From contig CAXKWD010000001.1 in assembly GCA_964059195.1 (NCBI GenBank), positions 218,186,484 to 218,250,483 of the forward strand: a stretch of 64,000 nucleotides of DNA, written 5' to 3'. Position numbers and translations under genes: made by a program. Below are positions 19,428 to 32,808 of this stretch, piece after piece; the first letter of the stretch is position 1, and each line of letters begins with the position of its first letter. The DNA is from Ectobius pallidus (Eukaryota; Arthropoda; Insecta; Blattodea; Ectobiidae). The notes beneath the pieces are model-generated. The model saw only the letters and a list, made by a program, of their open reading frames with translations. It was not told the origin of the DNA and did no database searches.

Positions 19428-22400
19428 GTGAGTACCGTCGTCCTCAGCTCCTTCATTTTTCAATTTGTCAACTTAAGAAACATAAAAACGTTTTTGACGG
19501 AATATTTTAACAAAATCATGAAAAGGTCGAATATTAGAAAAAGGTAGAAACTCTTATCTTCCTGTCTTCTGTCCAGAAATCTAAAAATAAAGATTTATAA
19601 GACTATTATCTTGCCACCTGGGAGGACAATATAAGAATAGATTTAAGGGAAGTAGGATTTGCGAGGGATAATAGGATAGAGTTAGCACAGAATAGGGCTG
19701 AATAGCGGGCTCAGGTAAGTGCGGCAATGAACCTTTGGGTTCTATAAAATATATAATATTCCTTTAACTTGCTGAGGAATTCTCTATTGCCATTGAGTAA
19801 GTAAGTAAGATTAACATGCTTCTATACCAATAGAGGACCGGTTTTTCGCAAAGCCGATTGCGAAATTTCTTGACTGTTTAATCACCTAAAACTGCAGCAA
19901 ATTTTGACATATCAGAAAAAACTGCGAAATAATTGGCGGAATTACGTGGATTACATTAGGAACAATTTGAAAGTGGCAATCTTAGATGACGACAGTCACG
20001 ATACAGTCATCGATGGGGAAATTTGACAATAAAACTTGAAAGTTTAGTTTCAATTGATTTTAAAACCTGTCGATATTTACTTGAAAAGAGTTTACTTGTA
20101 TTTTCAAACGAAACCAAGCCATATCAACTGAAATTAATGTGTTCTCAAGTTTTTATTCCTTAAAAATTCTAACAAAAATAACCAAGTCCCAAGTTCAAAT
20201 CTCTTGGCAGGGCAATTTGACATGGGTTTTTTTTCTTGGTTTCCCTAGCCATAAAGGCAAATGTCGAATTGGATATTTACATACCATCAATCATCCTCAC
20301 CATTTCTTCCCGTATCATATTCATTTCAATTAATATAAGTTGGTTGGTATATGGTTATTTAACGACGGGTATGTACTGCAACTTAGGCCTGTGACCGTCG
20401 CAGGTGTGGCGGAATTTTGTGCCGCAGGAGTTCTTTTACATGCCAGTAAATCTACTGATATGCACACATAAATGCCATCGACGTGGGCAGGGATCGAACC
20501 CGCAACCTTGGGCACAGAAAGCCAGCGCGATAATGACTGCGCCACCCATGCCGACAAATTAAATTGAAAATTTTGACTGAAAACTTGCAACATGATTGCT
20601 TCAAAACTATGAAAGATAGGAACACAACATTTTCACTATTCTGTAACTTAGATAGAATAATTATCTAGTGTCTGTCATTTAGCATTTTTGTTCACTTAAG
20701 ATTCTAAATTGTTACATTGATTTATATAAACTGAATTTTTTTTCACGTCCTTGTTAACAAAAATATAGAACGCAATAGAATATTCATATATAAAAAAAAT
20801 TCGCAATATCAAGCACTAGAGAACATTTCAAGCTTCAAAATGACACCAAAATAACCTTGATGTGTTAATTTATAGAATAATAGTGATGTTTGAAATAATT
20901 CAATACCAAGCGATTTCCTACTTACAGGAAACTGAGACGAAAGCAAAACTTGTATCGAAACGCCTGGAAAAGACATGAATAAAAATACTGAAATTTGATA
21001 GATGGCTAAGGGGGATGGCAAAATGATTCTTCCTAGAAAAAGGGCTCTATCTAAGGAACTAGCAGCCAGAATTTAAAAATTAATATATGAAATTAAAGAC
21101 AAAAGAACTGTCTATCTAAATATATAGTTTTAAAAAAAAATTCAGTTATTCAGAATTTTTTCGTTTTCTTGGGTGTACATTTACCTTAATCAAAGAACTA
21201 TATCTCATGGCAATCGAAGTCTAAGCCGCCTGCATTATGGGACTTTTGTCCGAGGCCATAATACTGTGTCCCTGAAACATATTCTAGATTATTAAGAATT
21301 TATTTTATAGGGTCTTCCAATAGGGACTTCCGAACTTTGACAGTTGGTAGCGGTCATACTGTTGAAGCTACATCTGTCGAATTGGCTGTCATTTATTCAG
21401 TCTGCTTTGCCAAATCACCATGGACGGATATAGCGTTCAACAACACGTGCAAATGATAAAATTGTTTTATCAAAATTTTTGTTCTGTTCGGGCAACGTTC
21501 CGCGCGCTTCGCCCATTTTACGGTCGCCATAATAGGCCCATTTCTGGATGAATGGGTACGTCAACAAACAACGCTGTCGAATTTGGGACGATACCAGTCC
21601 ACATGAGATCCAAGAGCGTCCAATGCATCCCGAAAAAGTCACTGTTTGGTGTGGATTTTGTGCTGGCGGCCTCATCGGTCCATATTTATTTCACCGTCAA
21701 CGGCGAGCGCTGTAGGTCGATGATTACCAACTTCTTTTGGCCTAAATTGGATGATATGGACACCAACGAGATGTGGTTTCAATAGGAGGGTGCTTCGTAC
21801 CACACAGCTCAAGCCACATTGGACATTCTGCACGAGCGATTTGAGGGCATGGTCATGTCACGTGGAGGTGATGTGAATTGGCCACCGAGATCGTGCGATT
21901 TGACCCCGTTAGACATTTTCTTGTGGGGTTTTCTTAAGTCGCAGGTATATGCGAATAAGCCACAAACCACAGCGGCCCTCAAAGACAACATAACCCTTGC
22001 CATCGGTCAAATTCAGCCTAATTTATGCGCCAGAGTCATGAAAAATTTGACATTTCGGATGCGCGCCACCCAGCGAAGCCGCGGCGGACATTTGCAGGAT
22101 GTTATATTCCATACATAATGGCATCGATAGGCCTTTCAAACGAATAAAAAATTCCGATGATATCTCACACATACTTTGTTTTATTTAAATTTAAAGATAG
22201 GAAGCGCTTAATGAAAGACCCTATATTAGATTATAAATATGTTCATGAATAGGGTTTGGATGTTTATGACCTAAAAAAGTGAAAAATATGATTGCAAATA
22301 TGCCCTTAAAATGACTAAATATGACCCAAAAATCTTAAATATGACCTAATAAAATAACATATTTTCAAAAAATTAATGTTCCAATTTAAAACGTTTAAAG

Positions 22401-25400
22401 ACACTAAATTCTTACATCACATGTATTCAATCAGATAATCACTTTTTAACAATTTACAGTTTTACTTGTAATAAACTATTTTTAAAGAATTTGTTCCTGT
22501 TTTCTCACTTCATCAGCTCCAAATACTCGTAATATTTTGTAGACCTTGCGTGTCCCTATAAAATATGAACAACTGCATTAATTAAAATATTAAAATTACT
22601 TTTAATTTGGCATAAACTTTAAATTAATGAAATAAATTTCTAATTTAACTCAACCTTGTAGTACATACACTGTATAACTCTGCTCTTTTACCAAATTTAT
22701 AACTGAAATATGGCATTAAATAACAAATATGACCGAAATATGACCAAGACTTCAAAAAAGTCCAAAATATAACTTTATATTCAAAATAAAAACTGTCCAA
22801 TTAGGATAACAAGCGTGCAATTCATGTTTAATTTGTGTTTGCGGCAAGAACGGAGGTCAGAATAAAAATATGAAATGTCATAAACATCCTAACCCTATTC
22901 ATGAATATATTGTACACCGAATTCACAATGTAACTGGTTATTTCGGCGAGATTACTGATATCGAGGTTGAATCGATTACATTTGGTTTCTGAAGTGGATA
23001 ATCTGTTCCCTGAAACAGAGCTCCTCTTGCATAAGAGCAAATAAAATTTTGAAAACCGAGAATAATAAATCCAAATAAACTAAAGGTTATTAACGATTTC
23101 CTCAATTAAATACCATTCGTTCATCATTAATTTTGTGGCAATTTGATTTCTGCAACTCTCAGGTGAGCTTTTTCATGTATTTCATTGTGAGCAGAACTGA
23201 ATAATCATTGGAACTTATAAATAAAATCAGGTAAACTGATGTAAAAAAGTGCCAGTATGTTTTTGTTTAATCAGTTATGACTGCAATTATGATATGCAGA
23301 ATATTTTTTTTTAAATTGATTTCCAAGTTAAGCTCCAGATTTATTCATTAAGCAGGGCTTACGGAAGAAGAAAGGTCTACCATCTCGGCCACCTGGGTCA
23401 TTTTAACGGTCTAGTTGGATAAGAGCATGTAAAACAATAGTGTTTTTTGTCATAGCTACCTGTATTTTAATTTCCAAGGCCTTATAAGATCACAGTAAAA
23501 CAATAGGCTATGTTGTCAAGATAACTGATTTTCATTTTTTTTATAAAATCTTTCGAATACGCATATTGCCATAAAATAGGCACTAAATTGTGCATTACTC
23601 CGAAACAGATCAACCTATTTTATCCATTATGAATAGACGTCTTCCCATGGACATTGTAAATATGTATACCAAGTTTCATAAAAATCCGGTAAAGCGTATT
23701 TGAGTTACCGCGTCTTTAAAATATACACTAAATTGGGTTTTACTCCGGTACCGGTCAACAGATTAGGTTCAAATTCAATAGGGCACTTCTCATGGACGTC
23801 ATAAATGGGTATACCAAGTTTCATGAAAATCCGTTACAGCGTATTTGAGTGATGGCGCCTATCTATTAAAATAGGCACTAAATTGGGCATTACTCCGGTA
23901 CCGGTGAACCGATTTGGTTCAATATCAATAGGGTTCTTCCCATCGACATTATGAATGTTTATACCAAGTTTCATGAAAATCCGAAAAAGCGTATTTGAGT
24001 TATGGTGCGTACAGACGCACGGACAGACGGACGGACAGACAGACAGACGGACAGACATTTTTTCGTCCCCCACACAATCTCATAAAGTACCATACTGGCA
24101 CTTAATAAAACTAATACAAGTCCATTCCTCTTAAAATAATGTTTCATTACATGTAGAGTCCAACATTTATTGACATAGTTTTTTCTCCTCTGTCAAGTGC
24201 ACGGCACTTGTGCAACAGTGATCTAACCAAGAAAACAGTGTTGCAGGGTCTCATAAAAATGATATCTCTGAACAATCTGAAGAGTAAATTATGTAATGCT
24301 GTAGTTAACTTGACCAAGCACCACAAAACACCCCACTACCAAAAAAAAAAAAAAAAAAACAAACAAACAAACAAACAAAAAAAAACTGCATTTTTCAACT
24401 GTGTGAAAAACCACAAGTGTTTAACTCGCATTTTCTCTAAATTCAGGGTGTCCAGCAGCCTTGAAAATCGGGAATTATGCTTGAATTTTCCATGTCGGGA
24501 AAAATCCTTGAATTATGCTTGAATTTTGTGAACCGTCGGGAAAAATCGCATAGAAGAGAATATTTTTGTTTAAGTTGATAGTTTTTACGAAAATTCTACC
24601 ATTTTCAGAAATATTAGTAGGCCTACCTAATTAATATTTTTTTAAGTTGATAGTTTTTACGAAAATTTTACCATTTTCAGAAATAATATTCACTCATTGT
24701 GTCCTATGTTCATAATTTGTTTAATATTAGTAAATAAAGCTATTGTTTTAAATTTTGGAAATTCAAGCCTTGAAATCCTTGAATTATGCTTGAATTCCTT
24801 CGGCTTGCCTCACTGGACACCCTGCTAAGTTTTATAAAAGTGGCTTAGACCACTTTTGCGCTGACCTCAAGTGCCCTCGAAAAACTAAATTATTGCTAGT
24901 TATTAAGCAGTATTCATAGACACAGCTCGTCCACACAATTAAGAGGCATCAGTTTAAAAATTAAGTTTTTTGAAAAAGGACTTTAAAGATCTGTAGAATT
25001 TGAAACCTCTGTATGTAGCTAATAAAATGGCTTTCTTGTGCTTCGGAGGGGGGGGGGATTTTACTCGTCTCCATTTTTTTTATTTTTCTAGACTATATTC
25101 TTTATAGTAGGCTATACATGAATTTCAGAGTATAACAAAATACTTCCTTTACCTATAGTACCCATGATACTATTTATTTATTTATTTTTATTTATTTATT
25201 AACACCACGGTTTTATAGCTACATGCTCCATTACATAATGTAACACTACATGCTTATGAGAACAGTCACAATACTTAGATTTCATATTTTCAGTTTTTTG
25301 TACATCGCTTAATTAGTATTTTGTAAAGTTTCAAAAACAGTCACAATACTTAGATGTCATATTTTCAGTTTTTTTACATCACTTAATTAGTATTTTGTCA

Positions 25401-28400
25401 AGTTTCAAAATCATTTCAGTTTTTTGTAAATCGCTTAATTGGTATTTTGTAAAGTTTCAAAAACAGTCACAGTACTTAGATTTCATATTTTCAGTTTTTT
25501 GTACATCGCTTAATTAGTATTTTGTAAAGTTTCAAAAACAGTCACAATACTTAGATGTCATATTTTCAGTTTTTTTACATCACTTAATTAGTATTTTGTC
25601 AAGTTTCAAAATCATTTCAGTTTTTTGTAAATCGCTTAATTGGTATTTTGTAAAGTTTCAAAAACAGTCACAGTACTTAGATTTCATATTTTCAGTTTTT
25701 TTTTTTAAATCACTTAATTAGTATTTTGTAAAGTTTCAAAATCTATCTTATTTACAAATTGGGAAAAACATTTTAAGTGTTTTATAACAAGTTCGCTTTT
25801 ATTTGGAGGCCATCGTCCACCCGATTGAAGCACTTCTCTGCGGAGTTCATCTCTGGCTGATTGTAGTAACTCGCAGTCCCAAAGAACGTGGTCAGTAGAC
25901 TGCAAATCTCTCCCGCACCTGCATGTTGGATCCTGTAAAATCTTGAACCGGTGTAAATATTCTCCAAATTTCCCATGACCTGTAATCATTGCTGTGAGAT
26001 TGTGCGTTAACTTGAGGTTTGACTTTAATCTGCTTGATACTGGCAGAGGAAATAAAGACTGTTCAATTACCGTGTCATCGCAAGTCTGACGTCATACTCC
26101 CGCCTGCGCCATCAGGATGACCACGTACTTTCAGTTACGTATATTTTACAGAATATTGAAATCACCGTCATTGAAGGAATTGCCTTGGAATCTGTACCCT
26201 GAGACATGTGTCGTGTTTATCCTTGACAAAGTCGGGGACTTCCTCTTCACATGTTTCATATTCTTCAATATTACGAAGCTATTATGCTTTCTCTCAGTGT
26301 ATTATACATAGAAAAAACATGTTCTTAATATTCCCTCTTGAATTAACCACTTTTTGTTTATGTAAGTACGTTTACCAGTCAAATCTAGGACACCTCGAAG
26401 CCGGATTTTTAATTTTCCCTTTCGTTCGCGAGCTAAGAGCAAAAACCTGTAGAAAACATGATTTTTTGCGCTGTCATAGCATCAGTTTTCGCTAATACAT
26501 GAATTAATTAATACAATAATACTTCTTCTTGAAATGTAGGATTATATCCTGTTTATTTCCCTTTTATTCCTCAGAGATGAGTCGTGTGTACTGTCTTTCC
26601 ATCTCGTAGCAGGTCTTCCTCTTAATCTTTTTCCATCTGGTCTGCTTTCTGGAGCCTTTTTTGCTAGGCGATTGTTTTCCATTCTATTAACGTGTTCTTT
26701 CCAAAATTTTCTTCTGTCATTGGTAGATTTAGTTATGTCCTGAATTTGACATTTGTCCCTAATTTCTGTATTGTGTATCTTGTCTTATAAAGTTTTCCCC
26801 TGAATTGTTCTTAGCACCTTAATTTCACGTGTGCTTAATATCTGTTTAGTTTTGTTAATACTTATTTTCTGCATATCATAGTTGCACTTATCACTGATTA
26901 AACAAAAGCATACTGGCACTTTGTTACATCAGTTTACCTGCAAAAATAGATAGATAATATCGTCTCTTATCCCAGCCATCCAGTGGTACATGCAACACAG
27001 TTTAAAACCTTAACTCCAAGGTGTAATGATGTGGCTATTAGACCTTGGCTATGTTATTTGGCAAAAAGAACGCCCGAGGTTTGGTCTGCATTCCGCAGGA
27101 AAGGATGTACTCGTAATTCCGCCGGATAGATCTATTCTTTCGGAAATCCGTTCTTCCATAAATGTTTGTGTGATTCGGTATCCTTGTAACTAGAAAACAG
27201 GATTTGTTACAGATCGCGGTTGTATTATATAGACCTAGAGTAGGATGCTATATGAGGTCACTTCTGATTGGCTAGTCATGACTGGGTGTAAATCCAGTAT
27301 GTTTTATCAGGACCCGGATTTTGATTACCTAAATTTTAGAACTATAAAATAATTTAAAAAAATAAAAAATACGAAAATACAAAAAAGTTACCTAATAACT
27401 AACAGTAATGACCCAAAAATTTGTATGAAAAACACTAGTTTATTCATCAGATTTGTGGCTATTCTGCATTTGTGATGTTGACCAAATTATAGCCTGAACG
27501 AATTCTTTGAAACTGACAGTGTTGTCATTTAATACACTACGCCGTGGTGTAGTGGTTAAGGCACTGCGCTACAAAACGCGGTTTCGATTCCCGATGAGGT
27601 CGTTGAATTTTTTCAATTGGCCTAATCCTTCTGGTGGCACTGTGGTCGACTCAGCCTCTAACAGAAATTAGTACCAGGAGTATTCCTAGGGGTAAAAAGC
27701 GGCCGGTGCGTAGGGCTGACAACCTTGCCACGTTCATGTGCCGTATGTCACAATCCGGGAGCCTTAACATCCGGGACACCCTACCGGTCTCCATGGCCTA
27801 TACAGGGATCACTTTACCTTTTTACATCTTTCGTATTCTCAGTCTCCAAGCCTCTCTATCCTCCCATAGATTCTCAGGAATGTTTTTCTCCTTCATGTCT
27901 TCTTTGGTCTGTCTCTCTTCTTTCCATCTGAAGATCTTCTTTGGTAATCTGTCCTCCCCCATCCTCTCACATGACCACATGAGTTGCTTTTCTTTAATGT
28001 CATCTAGTATAGTGTTGTACTTCCATTTGTTCCCGAATTGCTTCATTTCTAATTCTTTCCATCCTAGAAGTTCTGTTTGTTCTTCTCCAAAAATCCATTT
28101 CTGTTGCTAATAATTTTCTTTCCTCTCTCTTTTTAATTAGCCAAATTTCTGAGCCGTATTGTACTTTTTTTTTCTTAACTATTGAATCATAAATATACTG
28201 TTTTTTCTTCTCGTGATATGTCTGTCCCACAATACTCCATTTAATAGGAATATCGCTTTTCTGCCCAGCCCTACCGTGCCTAAATGTACAAAAACATGTT
28301 TATCTCTATATATACAAGCATTCATGAACCACAGATTATTGTCTCTGTTGGACATTACCTGAGAATATTATAGGAGAAAAATTCCTCCTACACTGGGACT

Positions 28401-31400
28401 TGAACCCAGGACCTTTGGCTACCAACTTAGCTAAGCCGGAGTTCAATTCACAGCGCCAGATGGAACCTCACTCCTATGACTAATTGCCCTAATGGTCTAC
28501 CTCACAGACAGACAAGTTATGTCATATGCAGTAGCCTACTGTGAGGCACACTAAGTAGTGATTTTTGTGACCGGGCTCCCACTGTTATTGTACAGTTAAC
28601 ATTCAAGATAGATGTAGGCTACAAGATATATCACTAATCACTAAATCACTAAAAACCACTAATTAGTGTGTCTCACAGTACTGCATATGACATAACTTGT
28701 CTGTCAGTGAGGTAGACCTTTAAGGGCAATCAGTCAAAGGAGAGAGGTTCCATCTGGCGCTGTGAAGTGTATTCTGGCTTAGCTCAGTTGGTAGAGCATT
28801 GGCACGGATAGCCAAACGTCGTGGGTTCAAGTCCCAATGTCAGAGGGATTTTTCTCCTATAATATTCTCATGTTTATCTCTTTTTAACTGTCTGATATAT
28901 CCACCCAAGTAGAAAAGGTATATTGCCTAACTGATTATAATGAAGCGTGTTTTCCAATAGAAAAGAAAGTATGACGACTGGGAAGTCATCTCTGTTAAGT
29001 CAATATTGAAGAAAGTGGAGACATAGCATGTGCTAAACATACAACAAGACTATTTCTGTGGCCAAGTGCCTGGGAACTCCACCCATATAACCAGCTCTTT
29101 AGTAAGAAATCTTACATTTATGACGGTGCTTACGATGGCGGAAATATTAGGATCCTGTTTGGGTACAAAAGAGTTGGGTTAATTTCGTTGTTTTTTCACA
29201 AAAATACACAAAATTCAATTTGTTAACGTCTTGGACTCGCATTCGGGAGGTCCTTGGTTCAAATCCCGTGGCCTGCCAATTTAACATGGGTTTTATCATG
29301 GTTTTCCATATAAATTAATAGGCTATCAGTAAAGCTGATTAGAGTATTTATTTTGTACATAGCCATATGCATAATGTGGGTATACACATCACAATAATAA
29401 TAACAACACAGAAATTACATGAGAATATTATAGGACAAAAATTCCTCCGACACTGGGACTTGAACCCAGGACCTTTGGCTATTCGCGCCAATGCTCTACC
29501 AACTGAGCTAAGCCGGAGTTCAAATCCCAGCGCCAGACGGAACCTCTCTCCTATGACTGATTGCCCTGATTGGCGCTGGGATTTGAACTCCGGCTTAGCT
29601 CAGTTGGTAGAGCATTGGCGCGAATAGCCAAAGGTCCTGGGTTCAAGTCCCAGTGTCGGAGGAATTTTTCTCCTATAATATTCTCATGTAATGTCCAACA
29701 GAGACAATAATTCTGTGGTTCATGAATGCTTATACAGAAATTACAGTTTATAAAGAATCATTCAAACACTCAGTAAGAGAATAACAGCATTTTTGAAGTA
29801 AAATCCTTTTCCCATAAATTTTAAAACTATTATCAGTAGACTTCGGACTTTTAGGTTGCTAAAAATGCTGTTTTAGGTACCTAAAATAGGCTCTAAAAAT
29901 TGGAAAATAGGTTCTAAAAATCGTAAAATAGTCTCTTATAAAATCGTTAAGTTGCCACTTTTCTGAAATATCTCAATTGCAATGCAGAATAGTATATGTA
30001 CTGAAGTCACCATTAATCAGTATTCATGATACAACACATATAGGCCTATGGTACACAGAATTATATAGACCTATTACTAGGGCCTGTATTACTATCATAA
30101 CAGTGAAAACCTAATCCCTGCGCCCAGAAGATACGCACGCTAGCATATTCAACCCCTTGTATCCCTCAGTGATTCAGAGAAATAATTCTTTTTTTTTTTT
30201 TCTGGATGTGGGAGTCGGGAGAAAAACACTACATTTTCTTTCTTGGATAGGCCTATTCCAAGGAATTTTTCTACTGAAGACGAAACATTCTTTACTATTT
30301 AAGCACGTCATAAATGTGTCATGTACTGCATATTCCGAGATAAAAGCTTATACAAACTGAAAATAAATGCTAGAATTTATAACAAAAAATAACCTATTTT
30401 GAACTTTAGAGGAAAAACAAGCAAAAGGGCAATATTAGGCTCTAACGTAAAAATAGGCTGTTTTAGGTCCTATAAAAGTGTCAGTTTTAGGCATAGTCAC
30501 TTATGAAACATGCATATACAAGTTTTCGTCCATATATCACTTAAGGATTAAAATAGGTTTTTACCTAAAATCCGAAGTCTAATTATCAGACAAATCTTTA
30601 ACTTCCTGAGGTAATTTGTTAAATTAATGTTGTCAGTTTTGTATTACCTAAAAAATCTGAGTTCTGCTCATCATTCCTATTCTAGAAAGCTGACTGTATG
30701 CAATTATAATAAATATTCAAGTTAGCTCTAACTGGCTGTAAATAAAACCTATGTCACTGCGTTTCACCACACAAATGACATCGCAACAAACAGTGGAAGT
30801 CCCTGGTTTTACATTGTATACTTCCATTCAAGGAGCTACATAATAGAGACAGATAGGTAATTATCTCCCATTCCATGAATGTCCATAAATGCACTTTTAT
30901 GGGGATCATAAACTGCTTGAAAGCAATGCGCATAAAGTTAATTAGTATTCAACACTACAAAGAGGAAAATTACACTGTGAAACAGCAGATAAAACCAAAT
31001 AAACAAATAATTATTAAATACTGATAAAACAGTCTGTCTAAAGTTCCTTAACAAAACTAGTAACACTGAATTGAGCTTTTTCTTCAATTCCTAAATTATT
31101 CATGATCAAAAGAAATTCAAATATCTAGACATAACAATTGACAATTTATTAATTTTTAATGATTTTTCTGATTGGTTCTAAGTAAAATTAAAAATGATAA
31201 TTTTGCTATTCTGCAATTAAGGGACGTATTTCATATTAAAACTCTGATATATCTGTTTATGCATTAGTTTTCTCTTATTTAAATTGTGGTGTGTTTTTAT
31301 GTTAATTTTAATAGGATATTCATTGCTCAGAAGAGATTTTTGAGAACTATCTTTAATCTTAATAGTAGAGTATCAAGTAAACAATATTTCATTAGCTACA

Positions 31401-32744
31401 ATATTTTACCATTTCCATGCAGGGATACATAGTAGCCTGTGCGTAATATGGTTATATGATAGGCCTAGACTATATTATGTATTGTAAGAGCGGAAACTTT
31501 TATTTGGGTTGAGGAAGTTATGTGTTTCAGACAAGATTTTTTTAAGGAATTACCATGTGATTCTAATAATTTTAAATCGTAGGTACAGTATCATAACTAG
31601 ACTTCGGATTTTAGGAAAAACCTATTTTAATCCTTAAGTGATATATGGACGAAAACTCGTGTATGCATGTTTCATAGGTGAGTATGCCTAAAACTGATAC
31701 TTGTATAGGACTTAAAGCAGCCTATTTTTACGTTAGAGCCTAATATTGCCTTTTTCCTTGTTTTTCCTCTAAAGTTCAAAATGAGTTATTTTTTGTTATA
31801 AATTCTAGCATTTATTTTCAGTTCGTACTAAATTTTTAGCTCGGAATGTGCAGTACATGACACATTTGTGACGTGGTTAAATAGTAAGGAATGTTACGTC
31901 TTCAGTAGAAAAATTCCTTGGAATTCCCAAGAAAATGTAGTGTTTTCTCCCGACTCCCACATCCAGTAAAAAAAAAAATAGTTTTCTGAATCACTGAGGG
32001 ATACAATGCTAGTGTGCGTAGCTTCTGGGCGCAGGGATTAGGTTTTCACTGTAGTAATACTGGCCCTAGTAATAGGTCTATATAATTCAGTGTACCATAG
32101 GCCTATATCTGTGTTATCATGATTATTGATTAATGGTGACTTCAGTAAATATAATATTCTGCATTGCAATTGAGATATTTCAGAAAATTGGCAACTTAAC
32201 GATTTTATAAAAGACTATTTTAGGATTTTTAGAACCTATTTTCCAATTTTTAGAGCCTATTTTAGGTACCTGAAACAGCATTTTTAGCGACCTAAAAGTC
32301 CGAAGTCTAATCATAACTTATCGTAAACGTACAAACGAACTAGCTGTAGGCTAGATGAAACATTTCTAGCTTCATCAGCAAATAAGGTCATATAGGCAAT
32401 TCCATGTCTGGGAAAACAATTGCCAATCATCTTGTTGATCACCTGAGATAAACAGGTTCCAGAGGAAACAGAGGCCAATTAATTGTGTTTTAATTTCCTA
32501 ATGCAGTTTGTCTGCCCACAGTCTGCGAGTAGGCCTGTAGTTACGTTTCTCTTCTTTCCATTTCTGCTACCCACGCATTAGCAAATGAAATTTACAATCA
32601 TGATAAAGCACTTTCATCCGTCTTTCAGGTTTATCCATGGGCGTTGGTTCGAATCCTTCTGAGGATAAATGTAACCTAAGAATGACTTTTCTGGGATGGG
32701 GTCTTTGCATTATTTCTTCTGGTGCAAATTATTAGGACTCTTAC

Positions 32745-32808
<64 letters not shown>

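Noticed and set aside
25266..25745. CRISPR-like regular repeats
   Set aside because: The intervals between repeats are themselves repeated, the array overlaps a LINE 3' end, and the genome is eukaryotic.
29578..29650. Functional tRNA gene (also 28780-28850, 58605-58675)
   Set aside because: Cloverleaf arms are good, but the anticodon loop lacks U33 and a purine at 37, and each copy continues into a SINE body with target duplications.
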